Translations under genes and position numbers: made by a program
Notes under the pieces: model-generated
What the model was told of the DNA's origin: nothing
The model's database searches: none
What the model saw: the letters and a program-made list of their open reading frames with translations, nothing else
Source: Cupriavidus necator
Lineage (GTDB): Bacteria; Pseudomonadota; Gammaproteobacteria; Burkholderiales; Burkholderiaceae
Assembly: GCF_013141915.1 (NCBI RefSeq)
Contig: NZ_SROX01000009.1
Span: 179,901-243,900 of the forward strand
Length of the DNA: 64,000 nucleotides
Direction: 5' to 3'
Shown here: positions 8,742-17,294 of the stretch, in pieces
How positions within the stretch are numbered: position 1 is the first letter of the stretch
Layout of the letters: every line of letters begins with the position of its first letter

Positions 8742-10277
8742 TCAGCCGGATCGGCGCCGGGCCTCGAGCATGGCGCGCAATTGCGGCTTGAGCACCTTGC
8801 CAAGGGCGCTGCGCGGCAGGTCGTCCATCAGCACCACCTCGCGCGGCAGCTTGAAGCGGGCAATGCGCGCGGCCAGCAGCTCGCGCAGCGGTTCGGCCGC
8901 GAGCGCACCGTGCGGCGCTCCCGGCGCCGGCACGATCACCGCCACCGGCACTTCGCCCCAGCGCGCATCGGCCACGCCGACCACCGCGCATTCCTGCACG
9001 CCGGGCAGGCCGACCAGCACGTTCTCGATCTCGGCGGGATAGATGTTCTCGCCGCCGGAGATGATCATGTCCTTGCTGCGGCCGACCACCTCGATGCAGC
9101 CGTCGGCATCGCGGTGCGCCAGGTCGCCGGAATGGAACCAGCCGCCAGGCAGCCCGTGGTCGGGCTGGTTCCAGTAGCCGGCCATGAGATTGGCGCCGCG
9201 CACCCATAGCTCGCCGACCGCGCCCGGCGGCGCCTCGGTGCCGTCGGGGCCGGCCAGGCGCACGTCGGCCTCGGGCTGCGGCCAGCCGGCATAGCCGGGA
9301 CGCGCCATGGCATCTTCCAGCTTCAGCACCACCGACACCGGGCCGGTCTCGGTGGCGCCATAGACCTGCCCCAGCGGCACGCCACGGGCGTGGAATGCCT
9401 CGATATACGAGCGCGGGATGGTCGACGATCCCGCCATCACCCCGCGCAGCGCGGCCAGATCGGCATCGGCCCAGCCCGGATGCTCCAGCACCGCGCGCAG
9501 CGTCGCCGGCACCATCAGCGACAGGCTTGGCCGCACCTTGGCCACCGCGTCCAGCCACGCCTGCGGCGCGAAGCGGTCATGCAGCGTGACCTGCGCGCCG
9601 GCCAGCAGCGCCGGAAGCGTCTGGATACACAGCCCGCCGACATGGAACATCGGCAGCACCGACAGCACGTGGTCGTCCGGCGTCATGCCATGCGCCCACC
9701 AGCTGGCGCGCGCGTTGGCCAGCAAGCCGGCCTGGGTATGCACCGCGCCCTTGGGCTTGCCGGTGGTACCAGAGGTATAGGCTAGCAGCAGCGGCGCATG
9801 GTCCGGCACCGGAGCATGGACCACGCCGAACGGCGCCGGAGGGTCGACCAGCCGCGTTAGCGGCACCACCAGGCCAGCGCCGCCGGCGTCGCGCGCCAGC
9901 GCTTCATGGGCCGCATCATGGAACAGCGCGGCCAGTTGCCCGTGGGCGGCAATCGCCCGCAACTCGGCCGGCGCCAGCCGGTAGTTCAGCGGCACAAACA
10001 TCGCCCCGACGCGGGCGCAGGCGAACAGCAACACCAGCTGCAGTTCGTGGTTCAGGCACAGCGTGCCGACGCGGTCGCCGGCGCGGATGCCCCAGGTTGC
10101 GGCCAGGTGAGCGCTGGCACGCTCGACGCGCCGCCACAGCTTGCCGTAGGTGAAGGTCCGGCCGAGGTAGTGCAGCGCCGGCCGGTCCGGCGCCGCGGCG
10201 GCATGGCCATGGAGCATGCCCGGCAGCGCGCCCAGCCCGGTTGCACCAGGCCGCGTGGCACGAGGCGGCGTGCTCAT
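8742..10277 (-). CDS. AMP-forming acyl-CoA synthetase / CoA ligase
   Basis: A 511-residue adenylate-forming enzyme that would activate a carboxylic acid to a CoA thioester. The ATP loop YTSGTTGKPKGAV is at about residues 168-180, followed by YGATETG, HSGDL and the C-terminal GRSKDMIISGGENIYPAEIE hinge. The catalytic lysine context RSALGKVLK is at about 493-501. Its ATG overlaps the stop of the acyl-CoA-dehydrogenase-like gene by 4 bp, so translation is coupled. It is the last gene of a four-gene minus-strand operon. Specificity cannot be read from sequence; the operon suggests an aromatic or ring-fission acid rather than a plain fatty acid. Confidence 0.88.
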   Translation of the reverse strand: MSTPPRATRPGATGLGALPGMLHGHAAAAPDRPALHYLGRTFTYGKLWRRVERASAHLAATWGIRAGDRVGTLCLNHELQLVLLFACARVGAMFVPLNYRLAPAELRAIAAHGQLAALFHDAAHEALARDAGGAGLVVPLTRLVDPPAPFGVVHAPVPDHAPLLLAYTSGTTGKPKGAVHTQAGLLANARASWWAHGMTPDDHVLSVLPMFHVGGLCIQTLPALLAGAQVTLHDRFAPQAWLDAVAKVRPSLSLMVPATLRAVLEHPGWADADLAALRGVMAGSSTIPRSYIEAFHARGVPLGQVYGATETGPVSVVLKLEDAMARPGYAGWPQPEADVRLAGPDGTEAPPGAVGELWVRGANLMAGYWNQPDHGLPGGWFHSGDLAHRDADGCIEVVGRSKDMIISGGENIYPAEIENVLVGLPGVQECAVVGVADARWGEVPVAVIVPAPGAPHGALAAEPLRELLAARIARFKLPREVVLMDDLPRSALGKVLKPQLRAMLEARRRSG

Positions 10278-11527
10278 TCGTCGCGCTCGCCGGATTCGTA
10301 CAGGGTTTCGCGGCCCATGCGGTCGAGGATCAGCTCGGCGGTCCAGGGCAGCATCAGCGCGCCGCAGCGCGAATCGCGGTAGAGCCGTTCCAGCGGCAGG
10401 TCCTTGAGCATCGACTGGCCGCCGCAGGTGCGGATCGCCAGCCGGGCGATATCGTTGGCGCCTTCCATCACGGTGTAGTGCGCGGCGTACAAGCGCAGGC
10501 GCTCGTCCTTGGACGGATTGGGCCTGGCCTCATGGATTGCGCGCCAGAACAGCGAACGCATGGCCTCAAGCTGGATCCGCATCTGCGCCACCGCGATCTG
10601 CTTGGTCGGGTACATGCGGCGCTTGACCGGCGGCTGCCCCGGCACCTCGCCGCGCAGGTACTGCACGGTAAAGTCGTACGCGGCCTGTGCCACGCCGAGG
10701 TAGGTCGGCGACAGCGTGAAGAACATCGCCGGCCAGTTCTGCGCGGCGCGGTAGTAGACCCCGCGCGGCATCAGTTGCTCGTGGTCGGGCACGAACACGT
10801 CCTGGAGCAGCAGCGTGCGCGACACCGTGCCGCGCATGCCCATCGGGTCCCAGTCGCCGGTCACGGTCAGGCCATCCGCCTGGCCGGGCACGGCAATGTA
10901 GAGCGTGTCGCGCATGTCCGGATGCTGGTCGCCGCGGTCCTCGGTGCACAGGATGCCGTAGTAGTTGGCCGCGCCGGACAGCGAGGCAAAGATCTTGCGC
11001 CCATTCAGCACCCAGCCGCCGTCGACCTTGCGCGCCGTGGTGCCGAACGGCGCCTTGCCCGCGGCGGCGGCCGAGCCTTCGGAGAACGGCTGCGCGTACA
11101 CCGCGCCCTCACGCACCACGCGCGCGAAGTGCAGCTCGCGCCGGGCCTGGTGCTCGGCGCGCTGTGCCGGCGTCATGTCGATGCCGTCGGACAGCACACC
11201 GGTCCACATGGTCGAGCAGATGTGCATGTTGTACGTGAGCGCGGTGGCGCCGCAGAAGCGGCCGATCTCGGCGCCGACCATGCAATAGGTGGCAAAGTCC
11301 GCGCCCGCGCCGCCGAACGCCTGCGGCACGCACAGCGCCAGCAGGCCGGCCTCGCGCAGGTCGTCGTAGTTGGCAAACGGGAAGCTGGCCTCGCGGTCCC
11401 AGGTGGCCGCGCGCGGCGCGAAGCGCTCGCGGCCCAGGCGGTTGGCCAGCGTCAGCAGGCGCGCCTGTTCCGGGGTGAAGTCCGCCGTACCGACGGCGGG
11501 AATGAAATCGAGCTGGCCGGATGGCAT
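10274..11527 (-). CDS. acyl-CoA dehydrogenase-fold flavoprotein, possibly not a dehydrogenase
   Basis: A 417-residue protein of the acyl-CoA dehydrogenase superfamily. The N-terminal helical domain, the FAD-contact stretch ALTYNMHICSTMW, the central DPMGMRGTVSRTLLL segment and the C-terminal helical domain are all recognisable. In ordinary members the C-terminal arm reads like RDARxxxIYEGT with a catalytic Glu. Here it reads RDSRCGALMLPWTAEL (about residues 384-399), with Leu-Pro in place of Glu-Gly. The glutaryl-CoA dehydrogenase at 20 kb has the normal YEGTHDIH. Some dehydrogenases keep the base on another helix, so loss here is suggestive only. With a flavin reductase divergently encoded nearby, a two-component flavin monooxygenase is an alternative. 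The ATG at 11527 has CAGGAG upstream. Confidence 0.82.
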   Translation of the reverse strand: MPSGQLDFIPAVGTADFTPEQARLLTLANRLGRERFAPRAATWDREASFPFANYDDLREAGLLALCVPQAFGGAGADFATYCMVGAEIGRFCGATALTYNMHICSTMWTGVLSDGIDMTPAQRAEHQARRELHFARVVREGAVYAQPFSEGSAAAAGKAPFGTTARKVDGGWVLNGRKIFASLSGAANYYGILCTEDRGDQHPDMRDTLYIAVPGQADGLTVTGDWDPMGMRGTVSRTLLLQDVFVPDHEQLMPRGVYYRAAQNWPAMFFTLSPTYLGVAQAAYDFTVQYLRGEVPGQPPVKRRMYPTKQIAVAQMRIQLEAMRSLFWRAIHEARPNPSKDERLRLYAAHYTVMEGANDIARLAIRTCGGQSMLKDLPLERLYRDSRCGALMLPWTAELILDRMGRETLYESGERDE

Positions 11528-11617
11528 GTCGCGGTCTCCTGTTTTTGCTGCTCGCGCCGGATACGGGAGCGGCGCGGCGGTGGTTCTTATGCCGGCGTTG
11601 CCGGAACGGCGCGCGCG

Positions 11618-12439
11618 TCAGTGCACGGGAAAGTGCCGGCGCAGGAAGTCCAGTACCGCCTGGTTGAACGGGTCGGGCCGCTCCATGCAGGCCAGATGGC
11701 CCACGTCGGGCAGGCAGTGGTACTCGGCGCCGGCAATGCGTTGCGCCATGCGCTGCATCACCTCGGGCGCGGCATTGGTGTCGTGCTGGCCGGCCAGCGC
11801 CAGCACCGGCACCGCGATACGGGGCAGCGCGTCGCGCTGGTTGAAGCGCACCAGCGCAGCCAGCGCGGCGCGATACGTGGGCGCCGGCACCGCCGCCATC
11901 ACCGCCGTGGCGAAGGCCACGGCCTGCGCGTCGGCAGCGGGCGCGACCATGGTGCGCACCAGGCTGGCCGCCATCTCGGCCATGGTCTTGCCCGCGTCCA
12001 GCGGCGCGGTGCGCGCCGCGACGAACTCGCGTTGCCACGGGCCATCGCCCTTGCCGAAGGCGGGCGAGGTGCCGGACAGCACCATGCCGTCGATCAGCGC
12101 GGGCATGGCTGCGCAGGCCTGCTGCGCGACCATGCCGCCCATGCTGTGGCCCAGCAGCACCACGCGCCGGCCGTCGCCGCGCTCGGCCAGCAGCACCGGT
12201 GCCAGCGCCCGGGCCAGGCCGTCGAAGTCATAGGGATCGATCATGGCGCTGTCGCCATAGCCGGGCATGTCCCACGCCACCGCGCGGTATCCAGCCTGCG
12301 CCAGCGCCTCGCCTTGCGCGGGCCAGGCGGCCTTGCCGCCGCCGATACCATGCAGCATCACCACCGCCACCGGTCCGTCGCCCCAAGCCAGCGTGGCGAT
12401 GCCGTTGGCGTGGCGCTGGTTGATCGCGGTCGCGCTCAT
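11618..12439 (-). CDS. alpha/beta hydrolase, NicD-like
   Basis: A 273-residue alpha/beta hydrolase. HGIGGGKAAW forms the oxyanion region. The nucleophile elbow is VLLGHSMGGMVA (Ser at about 103), the acid Asp lies in LALAGQHDTNAAPEV, and the His is in LPDVGHLACMERPDPF. Length and layout match N-formylmaleamate deformylase (NicD). In nicotinate degradation NicD acts directly after the ring-opening NicX, and here the gene directly follows a NicX-like gene with overlapping ATGA (12436-12439). That pairing supports an amide- or formyl-cleaving role on a ring-fission product. Other esterase activities remain possible. Confidence 0.8.
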   Translation of the reverse strand: MSATAINQRHANGIATLAWGDGPVAVVMLHGIGGGKAAWPAQGEALAQAGYRAVAWDMPGYGDSAMIDPYDFDGLARALAPVLLAERGDGRRVVLLGHSMGGMVAQQACAAMPALIDGMVLSGTSPAFGKGDGPWQREFVAARTAPLDAGKTMAEMAASLVRTMVAPAADAQAVAFATAVMAAVPAPTYRAALAALVRFNQRDALPRIAVPVLALAGQHDTNAAPEVMQRMAQRIAGAEYHCLPDVGHLACMERPDPFNQAVLDFLRRHFPVH

Positions 12440-13506
12440 GCCGCCACCTCCGCCAGCGTGCCCGCCTCGACCTCGTTGCGGCCATCGAGCGAAATCGTGC
12501 AGTTGCGCAGCGGCAGGTCGAAGTGGCCCAGCGTATGCCGCCCGGCGACCTCGTTGGCGCCGGTCGAGAACAGGAAGTTGCCGGCGAACGCGCGCAGTTC
12601 GGTGCCGTTGCAATCGCGTTTGTCGTAGAACGTCATCGCGTCCCAGCGCGCCAGCCGGTTCAGGCCCCAGCCCACATGCGAGACCGCGTAGGCGTCGCGC
12701 GTGCCTTCGCGGTCGGCCCAGGCCTGGTAGTAGCCGCGCATCATGTCGGCGTCGACGCCCTGCCCCTCGACAGCGACGATATAGTCGTCTTCGATATGGC
12801 AGACCACGGTATCGCGCAAGTAGGTCTTGAAGGTCAGGTTGACGTCGCCTGGCGCCAGCACCAGCGTGCCGTTGACCTGGCGGCCGGCCGGGAACGCCAG
12901 GCACAGCCCGCCGGGCCAGTGCGAGACCTGCCCGGGCTTGTTGCAGAAGCCCCAGACGCCGCCCACGCGCGCCTCGGCCAGGCCGATGCGCAGCTCGGTG
13001 CCGGCGGCGGAATGCACGCGCATCTCGCGCGCGCCGCGCAGGCGCTTCATCGCCCCGCGCACGGTGGTCTCCAGCGACGGGTCGGGCTGGCAGCGCTCGA
13101 GGATCTCGGGGTGCTCGTTGCTGACCATCAGCATGCGCGGCACCACGCCGTCGGCGCCGCGCAGGATCTGCGGCAATTCCGGTGCGTGCAGCAGGCCTTC
13201 GACGGTGCAGTCGAGCACCAGTTGGCAGCGCGACAGCGCCGCCAGCACGGGAGCGAGTTGCTGCAGGGCATCACTGGCGCCCGTGGAGCGCACCGGTGCC
13301 GGAGCGGCAAGCGCCGGCGTCGGCACCTGGATACGCACCGGCGTGGCGCCGAGCGCCTGCACCGCCAGTTCGGCCAAGGCCACGTTGACGGGGCGGGATT
13401 GGGACTCCGTTACAATTCCGACGACATCCCCGTGCCGCAGGGCACAGAGTTCCAGCGTGCGGCGGAACGCCGCCAGCCAGCGGTGTTCGATCTGCTCGAT
13501 GAGCAT
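12436..13506 (-). CDS. NicX-like Fe(II) ring-cleavage dioxygenase (2,5-dihydroxypyridine dioxygenase family)
   Basis: A 356-residue protein of the M29 aminopeptidase-like fold used by NicX, which opens 2,5-dihydroxypyridine to N-formylmaleamate. The C-terminal half follows NicX closely: the HWPGGLCLAFP block, GTLVLAPGDVNLTFK, the SHVGWGL histidine, GNFLFSTGANEVAG and the HFDLPLRNC motif. The three known NicX iron ligands (His, then His-x-Asp) therefore appear to be kept. The first 130 residues are poorly conserved, so the substrate may differ. The start at 13506 has CAGGAG eight bases upstream. It is the first gene of the operon and divergent from the flavin reductase. No nicF (maleamate amidase) or nicE (maleate isomerase) homologue is seen nearby. 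Confidence 0.78.
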   Translation of the reverse strand: MLIEQIEHRWLAAFRRTLELCALRHGDVVGIVTESQSRPVNVALAELAVQALGATPVRIQVPTPALAAPAPVRSTGASDALQQLAPVLAALSRCQLVLDCTVEGLLHAPELPQILRGADGVVPRMLMVSNEHPEILERCQPDPSLETTVRGAMKRLRGAREMRVHSAAGTELRIGLAEARVGGVWGFCNKPGQVSHWPGGLCLAFPAGRQVNGTLVLAPGDVNLTFKTYLRDTVVCHIEDDYIVAVEGQGVDADMMRGYYQAWADREGTRDAYAVSHVGWGLNRLARWDAMTFYDKRDCNGTELRAFAGNFLFSTGANEVAGRHTLGHFDLPLRNCTISLDGRNEVEAGTLAEVAA

Positions 13507-13645
13507 GCGCTTGTCTCCTGCTGCTTGTTGTTCGCTGCTGGTGCTATGGGGCGGGCTGCCCGGGTTTTGTGGGCCAGCCCTCATCTGCGGCGTGTCATGC
13601 GCGGCGCCGGACTTGAACTCGCCGCCCCTGGCGCGAATAATATAT

Positions 13646-13657
13646 ATGAAATTTCAT
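13646..13657. promoter_or_regulatory. palindrome, candidate MarR operator
   Basis: A perfect 12-bp palindrome (ATGAAATTTCAT) in an AT-rich patch of the 170-bp divergent gap between the NicX-like gene and the flavin reductase. A MarR-family gene lies two genes away. Size and position fit a MarR site controlling both operons; no binding evidence is available. Confidence 0.45.
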
Positions 13658-13676
13658 GAACTCCAGTGGAGCCCCC

Positions 13677-14237
13677 ATGGGCATGCCTGAGGCCCGGCCA
13701 CGGATCGCCAGCGTAGCCGCCGCCCCTGACTTCGACGCGATGCACTTCCGCCATACCCTGTCGCAGTTCGCGACCGGAGTTACGGTGATCACCACGCGCG
13801 CCAGCAACCAGTCGATCGCCGCCGGCGCGCCGCCGTTCATCGGCATCACCGCGAGCTCGTTCAACTCGGTGTCGCTGGAGCCGCCGCTGGTGCTGTGGAG
13901 CATGGCCACGCGCGCCAACAGCCTGCCGATGTTCCGCGACGGCACCCACTACATCATCAACGTGCTGTCGGCCTCGCAACTGGATCTGTGCCAGCGCTTC
14001 GCCACGCTCAAGGGGGACCGCTTCGCCGGCGTGGACTACCGGCTCTCGGCGACCGGCCTGCCGATCCTGTCCAATGCGCTGGCCTGGTTCGAATGCCACA
14101 ACCGCAGCCGCTACGACGAGGGCGACCACGTCATCTTCGTCGGCGAAGTGGAGCGCTGCGGCGTGCTCGCTGGCGACGACGGCCCGCTGGTGTTCCAGGG
14201 CGGCCAGTTCACCACCACCGCCCCGCTCGATCTCTGA
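13677..14237 (+). CDS. flavin reductase family protein
   Basis: A 186-residue FMN-binding split-barrel protein of the HpaC-like flavin:NAD(P)H reductase family. RHTLSQFATGVTVITTRA opens the domain. ITASSFNSVSLEPPLVLW is the flavin-binding strand set, and ECHNRSRYDEGDHVIFVGEVE closes it. Such proteins deliver reduced flavin to a separate monooxygenase. No HpaB-type oxygenase is encoded nearby; the only candidate partner is the acyl-CoA-dehydrogenase-fold protein in the divergent operon. The ATG at 13677 is preferred over 13656 because of GGAG at 13667-13670, and because the upstream ATG lies on the palindrome. It is followed after 16 bp by the MarR gene. Confidence 0.85.
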   Translation: MGMPEARPRIASVAAAPDFDAMHFRHTLSQFATGVTVITTRASNQSIAAGAPPFIGITASSFNSVSLEPPLVLWSMATRANSLPMFRDGTHYIINVLSASQLDLCQRFATLKGDRFAGVDYRLSATGLPILSNALAWFECHNRSRYDEGDHVIFVGEVERCGVLAGDDGPLVFQGGQFTTTAPLDL

Positions 14238-14253
14238 CCAGGGCTGGCCCATC

Positions 14254-14712
14254 ATGGCTGATCTGCCGGCAGACCCCTCGCCCCTGCCCTTCGTCGACGG
14301 CTACCTGGCCTACCTGCTGGCCCGCGCCAGCCATCTGGTCTCGGGCGAATTCCATCGCGAAGTGGAAGCCAGCGGCCTGTCGGTGCAGGAATGGCGCGTG
14401 CTGGCCACGCTCGCCGACCGCCCCGACTGCACCATCGGCATGCTGGCGGAAATCACGCTGACCAAGCAGCCCACGCTGACCAAGCTGGTCGACCGTATGG
14501 CGCAGGATGGCCTGGTCAGGCGCCGCGCCGGCAAGGCCGACCGCCGCCAGGCCCTGATCTCGATCACGCCGCGCGGCCTGGCCTTGGCCCGGCCGCTGCT
14601 GGAGCGCGCCGCGCAGCACGAGCGCGCCGTGCTGAATGACTTCGGCGTGCGGCAGGGCGCGCAGCTCAAGGAAACGCTGCGGCAGCTGATCGCGCTGCAC
14701 ACCCAGCGCTAG
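14254..14712 (+). CDS. MarR family transcriptional regulator
   Basis: A 152-residue winged-helix dimeric regulator of the MarR family. The segment [19 protein letters not shown], followed by the recognition helix around [15 protein letters not shown], and the wing [14 protein letters not shown] are typical. MarR proteins usually repress a divergent catabolic operon and release DNA on binding an aromatic ligand; the nicotinate regulator NicR also belongs to this family. It lies downstream of the flavin reductase in the same transcript. Its stop overlaps that of the convergent Lrp gene on a CTAG (14709-14712). Confidence 0.88.
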   Translation: MADLPADPSPLPFVDGYLAYLLARASHLVSGEFHREVEASGLSVQEWRVLATLADRPDCTIGMLAEITLTKQPTLTKLVDRMAQDGLVRRRAGKADRRQALISITPRGLALARPLLERAAQHERAVLNDFGVRQGAQLKETLRQLIALHTQR

Positions 14713-15185
14713 GCGTCGGACTTCAGGATCGCCAGCGGCGAACTGTCCACCTTGAGCCGCTGCAAAACGATATTCGAGCGGATATCCATCACGCCCGGGG
14801 TACGGTACAGCCGGTTCACGATGAAATCGGAGTAGTGCTTCAGGTTGCGCGCCTGCACGCGCAGGATGTAGTTGCTGTCGCCGGTGATGATGTAGGCCGA
14901 CAGCACTTCGGGCCAGGACTGCACCGCGGCAATGAACGTGTCGTGCCAGCCCTCGACGTCATGGCGCATCGACACCTGCACGATCGCCTCCAGCTCCAGT
15001 CCCAGCTGCTCGGCATCGAACCACGCGCGATACCCACCGATCACCCCGGACTCTTCCAGCAGCCGTACCCGGCGCAGGCACGCCGACGGCGACAGCGCCA
15101 CGCGTTCAGCCAGGTCCTGGTTGCTGATGCGGCCGTTCTCCTGCAGGCAGGTCAGGATACGCAGATCGGTGGGATCGAGGTTCAT
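14709..15185 (-). CDS. kynR: Lrp/AsnC family regulator of the kyn operon
   Basis: A 158-residue Lrp/AsnC protein. The N-terminal HTH ([38 protein letters not shown], given here only to place residues 3-40) is followed by a RAM effector domain (about 70-150). It is divergent from kynB, the same arrangement as KynR of Pseudomonas and Cupriavidus kyn loci, where it responds to kynurenine. The ATG at 15185 has AAGGAAA upstream; the longer frame to 15254 would cross the operator. A strong inverted repeat lies 29 bp upstream of its start. Confidence 0.88.
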   Translation of the reverse strand: MNLDPTDLRILTCLQENGRISNQDLAERVALSPSACLRRVRLLEESGVIGGYRAWFDAEQLGLELEAIVQVSMRHDVEGWHDTFIAAVQSWPEVLSAYIITGDSNYILRVQARNLKHYSDFIVNRLYRTPGVMDIRSNIVLQRLKVDSSPLAILKSDA

Positions 15186-15213
15186 TCGAATTTCCTTCGA
15201 GAAATCGGCATTT

Positions 15214-15232
15214 TTTCGCATTCTATGCGAAA
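15214..15232. promoter_or_regulatory. inverted repeat, candidate KynR operator
   Basis: A perfect inverted repeat, TTTCGCAT-TCT-ATGCGAAA (8-bp arms, 3-bp spacer), in the gap between kynR and kynB. Lrp-type proteins bind such near-palindromes. It is positioned to control both divergent genes. Confidence 0.6.
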
Positions 15233-15341
15233 GACAGCCGGAATAATGGGCCATTTAGCAAGCCTCTTGCCGCCGATTTTGACTATGATTTCCGACATCG
15301 AGGCACACAGAAACGGCGCCAGCAGACGGCGCCGCGCACCC

Positions 15342-15992
15342 ATGACCGCCCCCAATCCCGACCCGCGCCGGCTGTGGGACATCAGCCCGCCGCTCTCGCC
15401 CGCCACCCCGGTGTGGCCCGGCGATACGCCGTTCCAGCAGCAGCCAGCCTGGCAGATCGACGCGCATTGCCCGGTCAACGTCGGCCGCATCACGCTGTCG
15501 CCGCACACCGGCGCGCATGCGGACGCGCCGCTGCACTACGCCGCCGACGGCGCGCCGATCGGCGCGGTGCCGCTGGCGCCCTACCTTGGTCCCTGCCGCG
15601 TGATCCACTGCATCGGCGCCGCGCCGCTGGTGCAGCCGCGCCATGTCGAGCACGCGCTGGCAGGCCTGCCGCCGCGGGTGCTGCTGCGCACCTACCGGCA
15701 GGCGCCGCTGGCGCAGTGGGACCCGGCCTTCTGTGCCGTGGCGCCCGACACCATCGCGCTGCTGGCCGCGCACGGCGTGCAGCTGGTCGGCATCGACACG
15801 CCGTCGCTGGATCCGCAGGACTCCAAGACCATGGACGCGCACAACGCCGTGCGCCGCCACGGCCTGGCGATCCTGGAAGGCATCGTGCTGGACCAGGTCG
15901 ATGCCGGCGACTATGAGCTGATCGCGCTGCCGCTGCGCTTTGCCGCGCTGGATGCCAGCCCGGTGCGCGCGGTGCTGCGCAGCCTCGACTGA
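15342..15992 (+). CDS. kynB: kynurenine formamidase
   Basis: Hydrolyses N-formylkynurenine to kynurenine and formate, the second step of aerobic tryptophan degradation. The 216-residue cyclase-like metal hydrolase has the [18 protein letters not shown] opening. The zinc-site motif [14 protein letters not shown] is at about residues 50-63, and [17 protein letters not shown] occurs in the second half. The ATG at 15342 is chosen by family length. The ribosome binding site is weak, which is notable for the first gene of an operon. It is followed by kynU after 32 bp and kynA after that. Confidence 0.95.
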   Translation: MTAPNPDPRRLWDISPPLSPATPVWPGDTPFQQQPAWQIDAHCPVNVGRITLSPHTGAHADAPLHYAADGAPIGAVPLAPYLGPCRVIHCIGAAPLVQPRHVEHALAGLPPRVLLRTYRQAPLAQWDPAFCAVAPDTIALLAAHGVQLVGIDTPSLDPQDSKTMDAHNAVRRHGLAILEGIVLDQVDAGDYELIALPLRFAALDASPVRAVLRSLD

Positions 15993-16024
15993 ACTCCTGC
16001 CGAACCACACTCCTATCCCACCAC

Positions 16025-17281
16025 ATGACGACATTTGACCGCGAGCACTGTATCCGGCTCGACCAGCAAGACCCGTTGCGCCCGCTGCGCGACCAGTTCG
16101 CGCTGCCCCAGGGCGTGATTTACCTCGACGGCAATTCACTCGGCGCGCGCCCGCGCGCCGCCGCCGCGCGCGCCGCCCAGGTGGTGGCCGAGGAATGGGG
16201 CGACGGCCTGATCCGTAGCTGGAACACCGCCGGCTGGTTCGACCTGCCGCAGCGCCTTGGCAACAAGCTGGCGCCGCTGGTGGGCGCCGGCCACGATGAA
16301 GTGGTGGTCACCGACACCACCTCGATCAACCTGTTCAAGGTGCTGGCCGCGGCGCTGCGCGTGCAGCACACACGCGACCCGGCGCGCAAGGTGATCGTGT
16401 CCGAGGCCAGCAACTTCCCGACCGATCTGTATATCGCGCAAGGCCTGGCCGACCTGCTGCAGCAGGGCTATTCGCTGCGCCTGGTGAACTCGCCGGCCGA
16501 GCTCGACGCCGCCGTGGGCGCAGACACCGCGGTGCTGATGCTGACCCACGTCAACTACAAGACCGGCGAAATGCTCGACATGGCCGCGCTGACCGAGCTG
16601 GCCCATGCCCGCGGCGCGCTGACGGTGTGGGATCTGTGCCACTCGGCCGGCGCCGTGCCGGTCGGCCTTAAGGCAGCCGGCGCCGACTACGCCATCGGCT
16701 GCACCTACAAATACCTGAACGGCGGCCCGGGCTCGCCCGCCTTCGTCTGGGTCGCGCCCGCGCTGCGCGATGCGTTCTGGCAGCCGCTGTCGGGCTGGTG
16801 GGGCCACGCCGCGCCGTTCGCGATGGAGCCGCAGTACCGGCCAGTCGATGGCGTGCGCCGCTTCCTGTGCGGCACCCAGCCAGTCACGTCGCTGGCCATG
16901 GTCGAGTGCGGCCTGGACGTGTTCGCGCAGACCGACATGCAGGCGCTGCGTGCCAAGTCGCTGCAGCTGACCGACCTGTTTATCCAGCTGGTGGAAGCCC
17001 GCTGCGGCCACCACCCGCTGACGCTGGTCACGCCGCGCGAGCATGCGCGCCGCGGCAGCCAGGTCAGCCTGGCGCACCCCGAGGGCTATGCCCTGGTGCA
17101 GGCCCTGATCGAGCGCGGCGTGATCGGCGACTACCGCGAGCCGCGCATCGCCCGCTTCGGCTTCACGCCGCTCTACACCAGCTTCGCCGAGGTGTGGGAT
17201 GCTGTGGAAATCCTGCGCGACGTACTGGACCGCGGCGCCTATCGCGAGGCGCGCTTCCAGACGCGCGGCCAGGTGACCTGA
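16025..17281 (+). CDS. kynU: kynureninase
   Basis: PLP enzyme that splits kynurenine into anthranilate and alanine. The 418-residue length is normal. [11 protein letters not shown] is near residue 38, and [13 protein letters not shown] holds the PLP-binding Asp. The Schiff-base lysine is in [17 protein letters not shown] at about residue 228. The C-terminal domain is complete. It lies between kynB and kynA with short gaps, so the three genes form one operon. Confidence 0.96.
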   Translation: MTTFDREHCIRLDQQDPLRPLRDQFALPQGVIYLDGNSLGARPRAAAARAAQVVAEEWGDGLIRSWNTAGWFDLPQRLGNKLAPLVGAGHDEVVVTDTTSINLFKVLAAALRVQHTRDPARKVIVSEASNFPTDLYIAQGLADLLQQGYSLRLVNSPAELDAAVGADTAVLMLTHVNYKTGEMLDMAALTELAHARGALTVWDLCHSAGAVPVGLKAAGADYAIGCTYKYLNGGPGSPAFVWVAPALRDAFWQPLSGWWGHAAPFAMEPQYRPVDGVRRFLCGTQPVTSLAMVECGLDVFAQTDMQALRAKSLQLTDLFIQLVEARCGHHPLTLVTPREHARRGSQVSLAHPEGYALVQALIERGVIGDYREPRIARFGFTPLYTSFAEVWDAVEILRDVLDRGAYREARFQTRGQVT

Positions 17282-17294
17282 TCGGGAGCGCATC

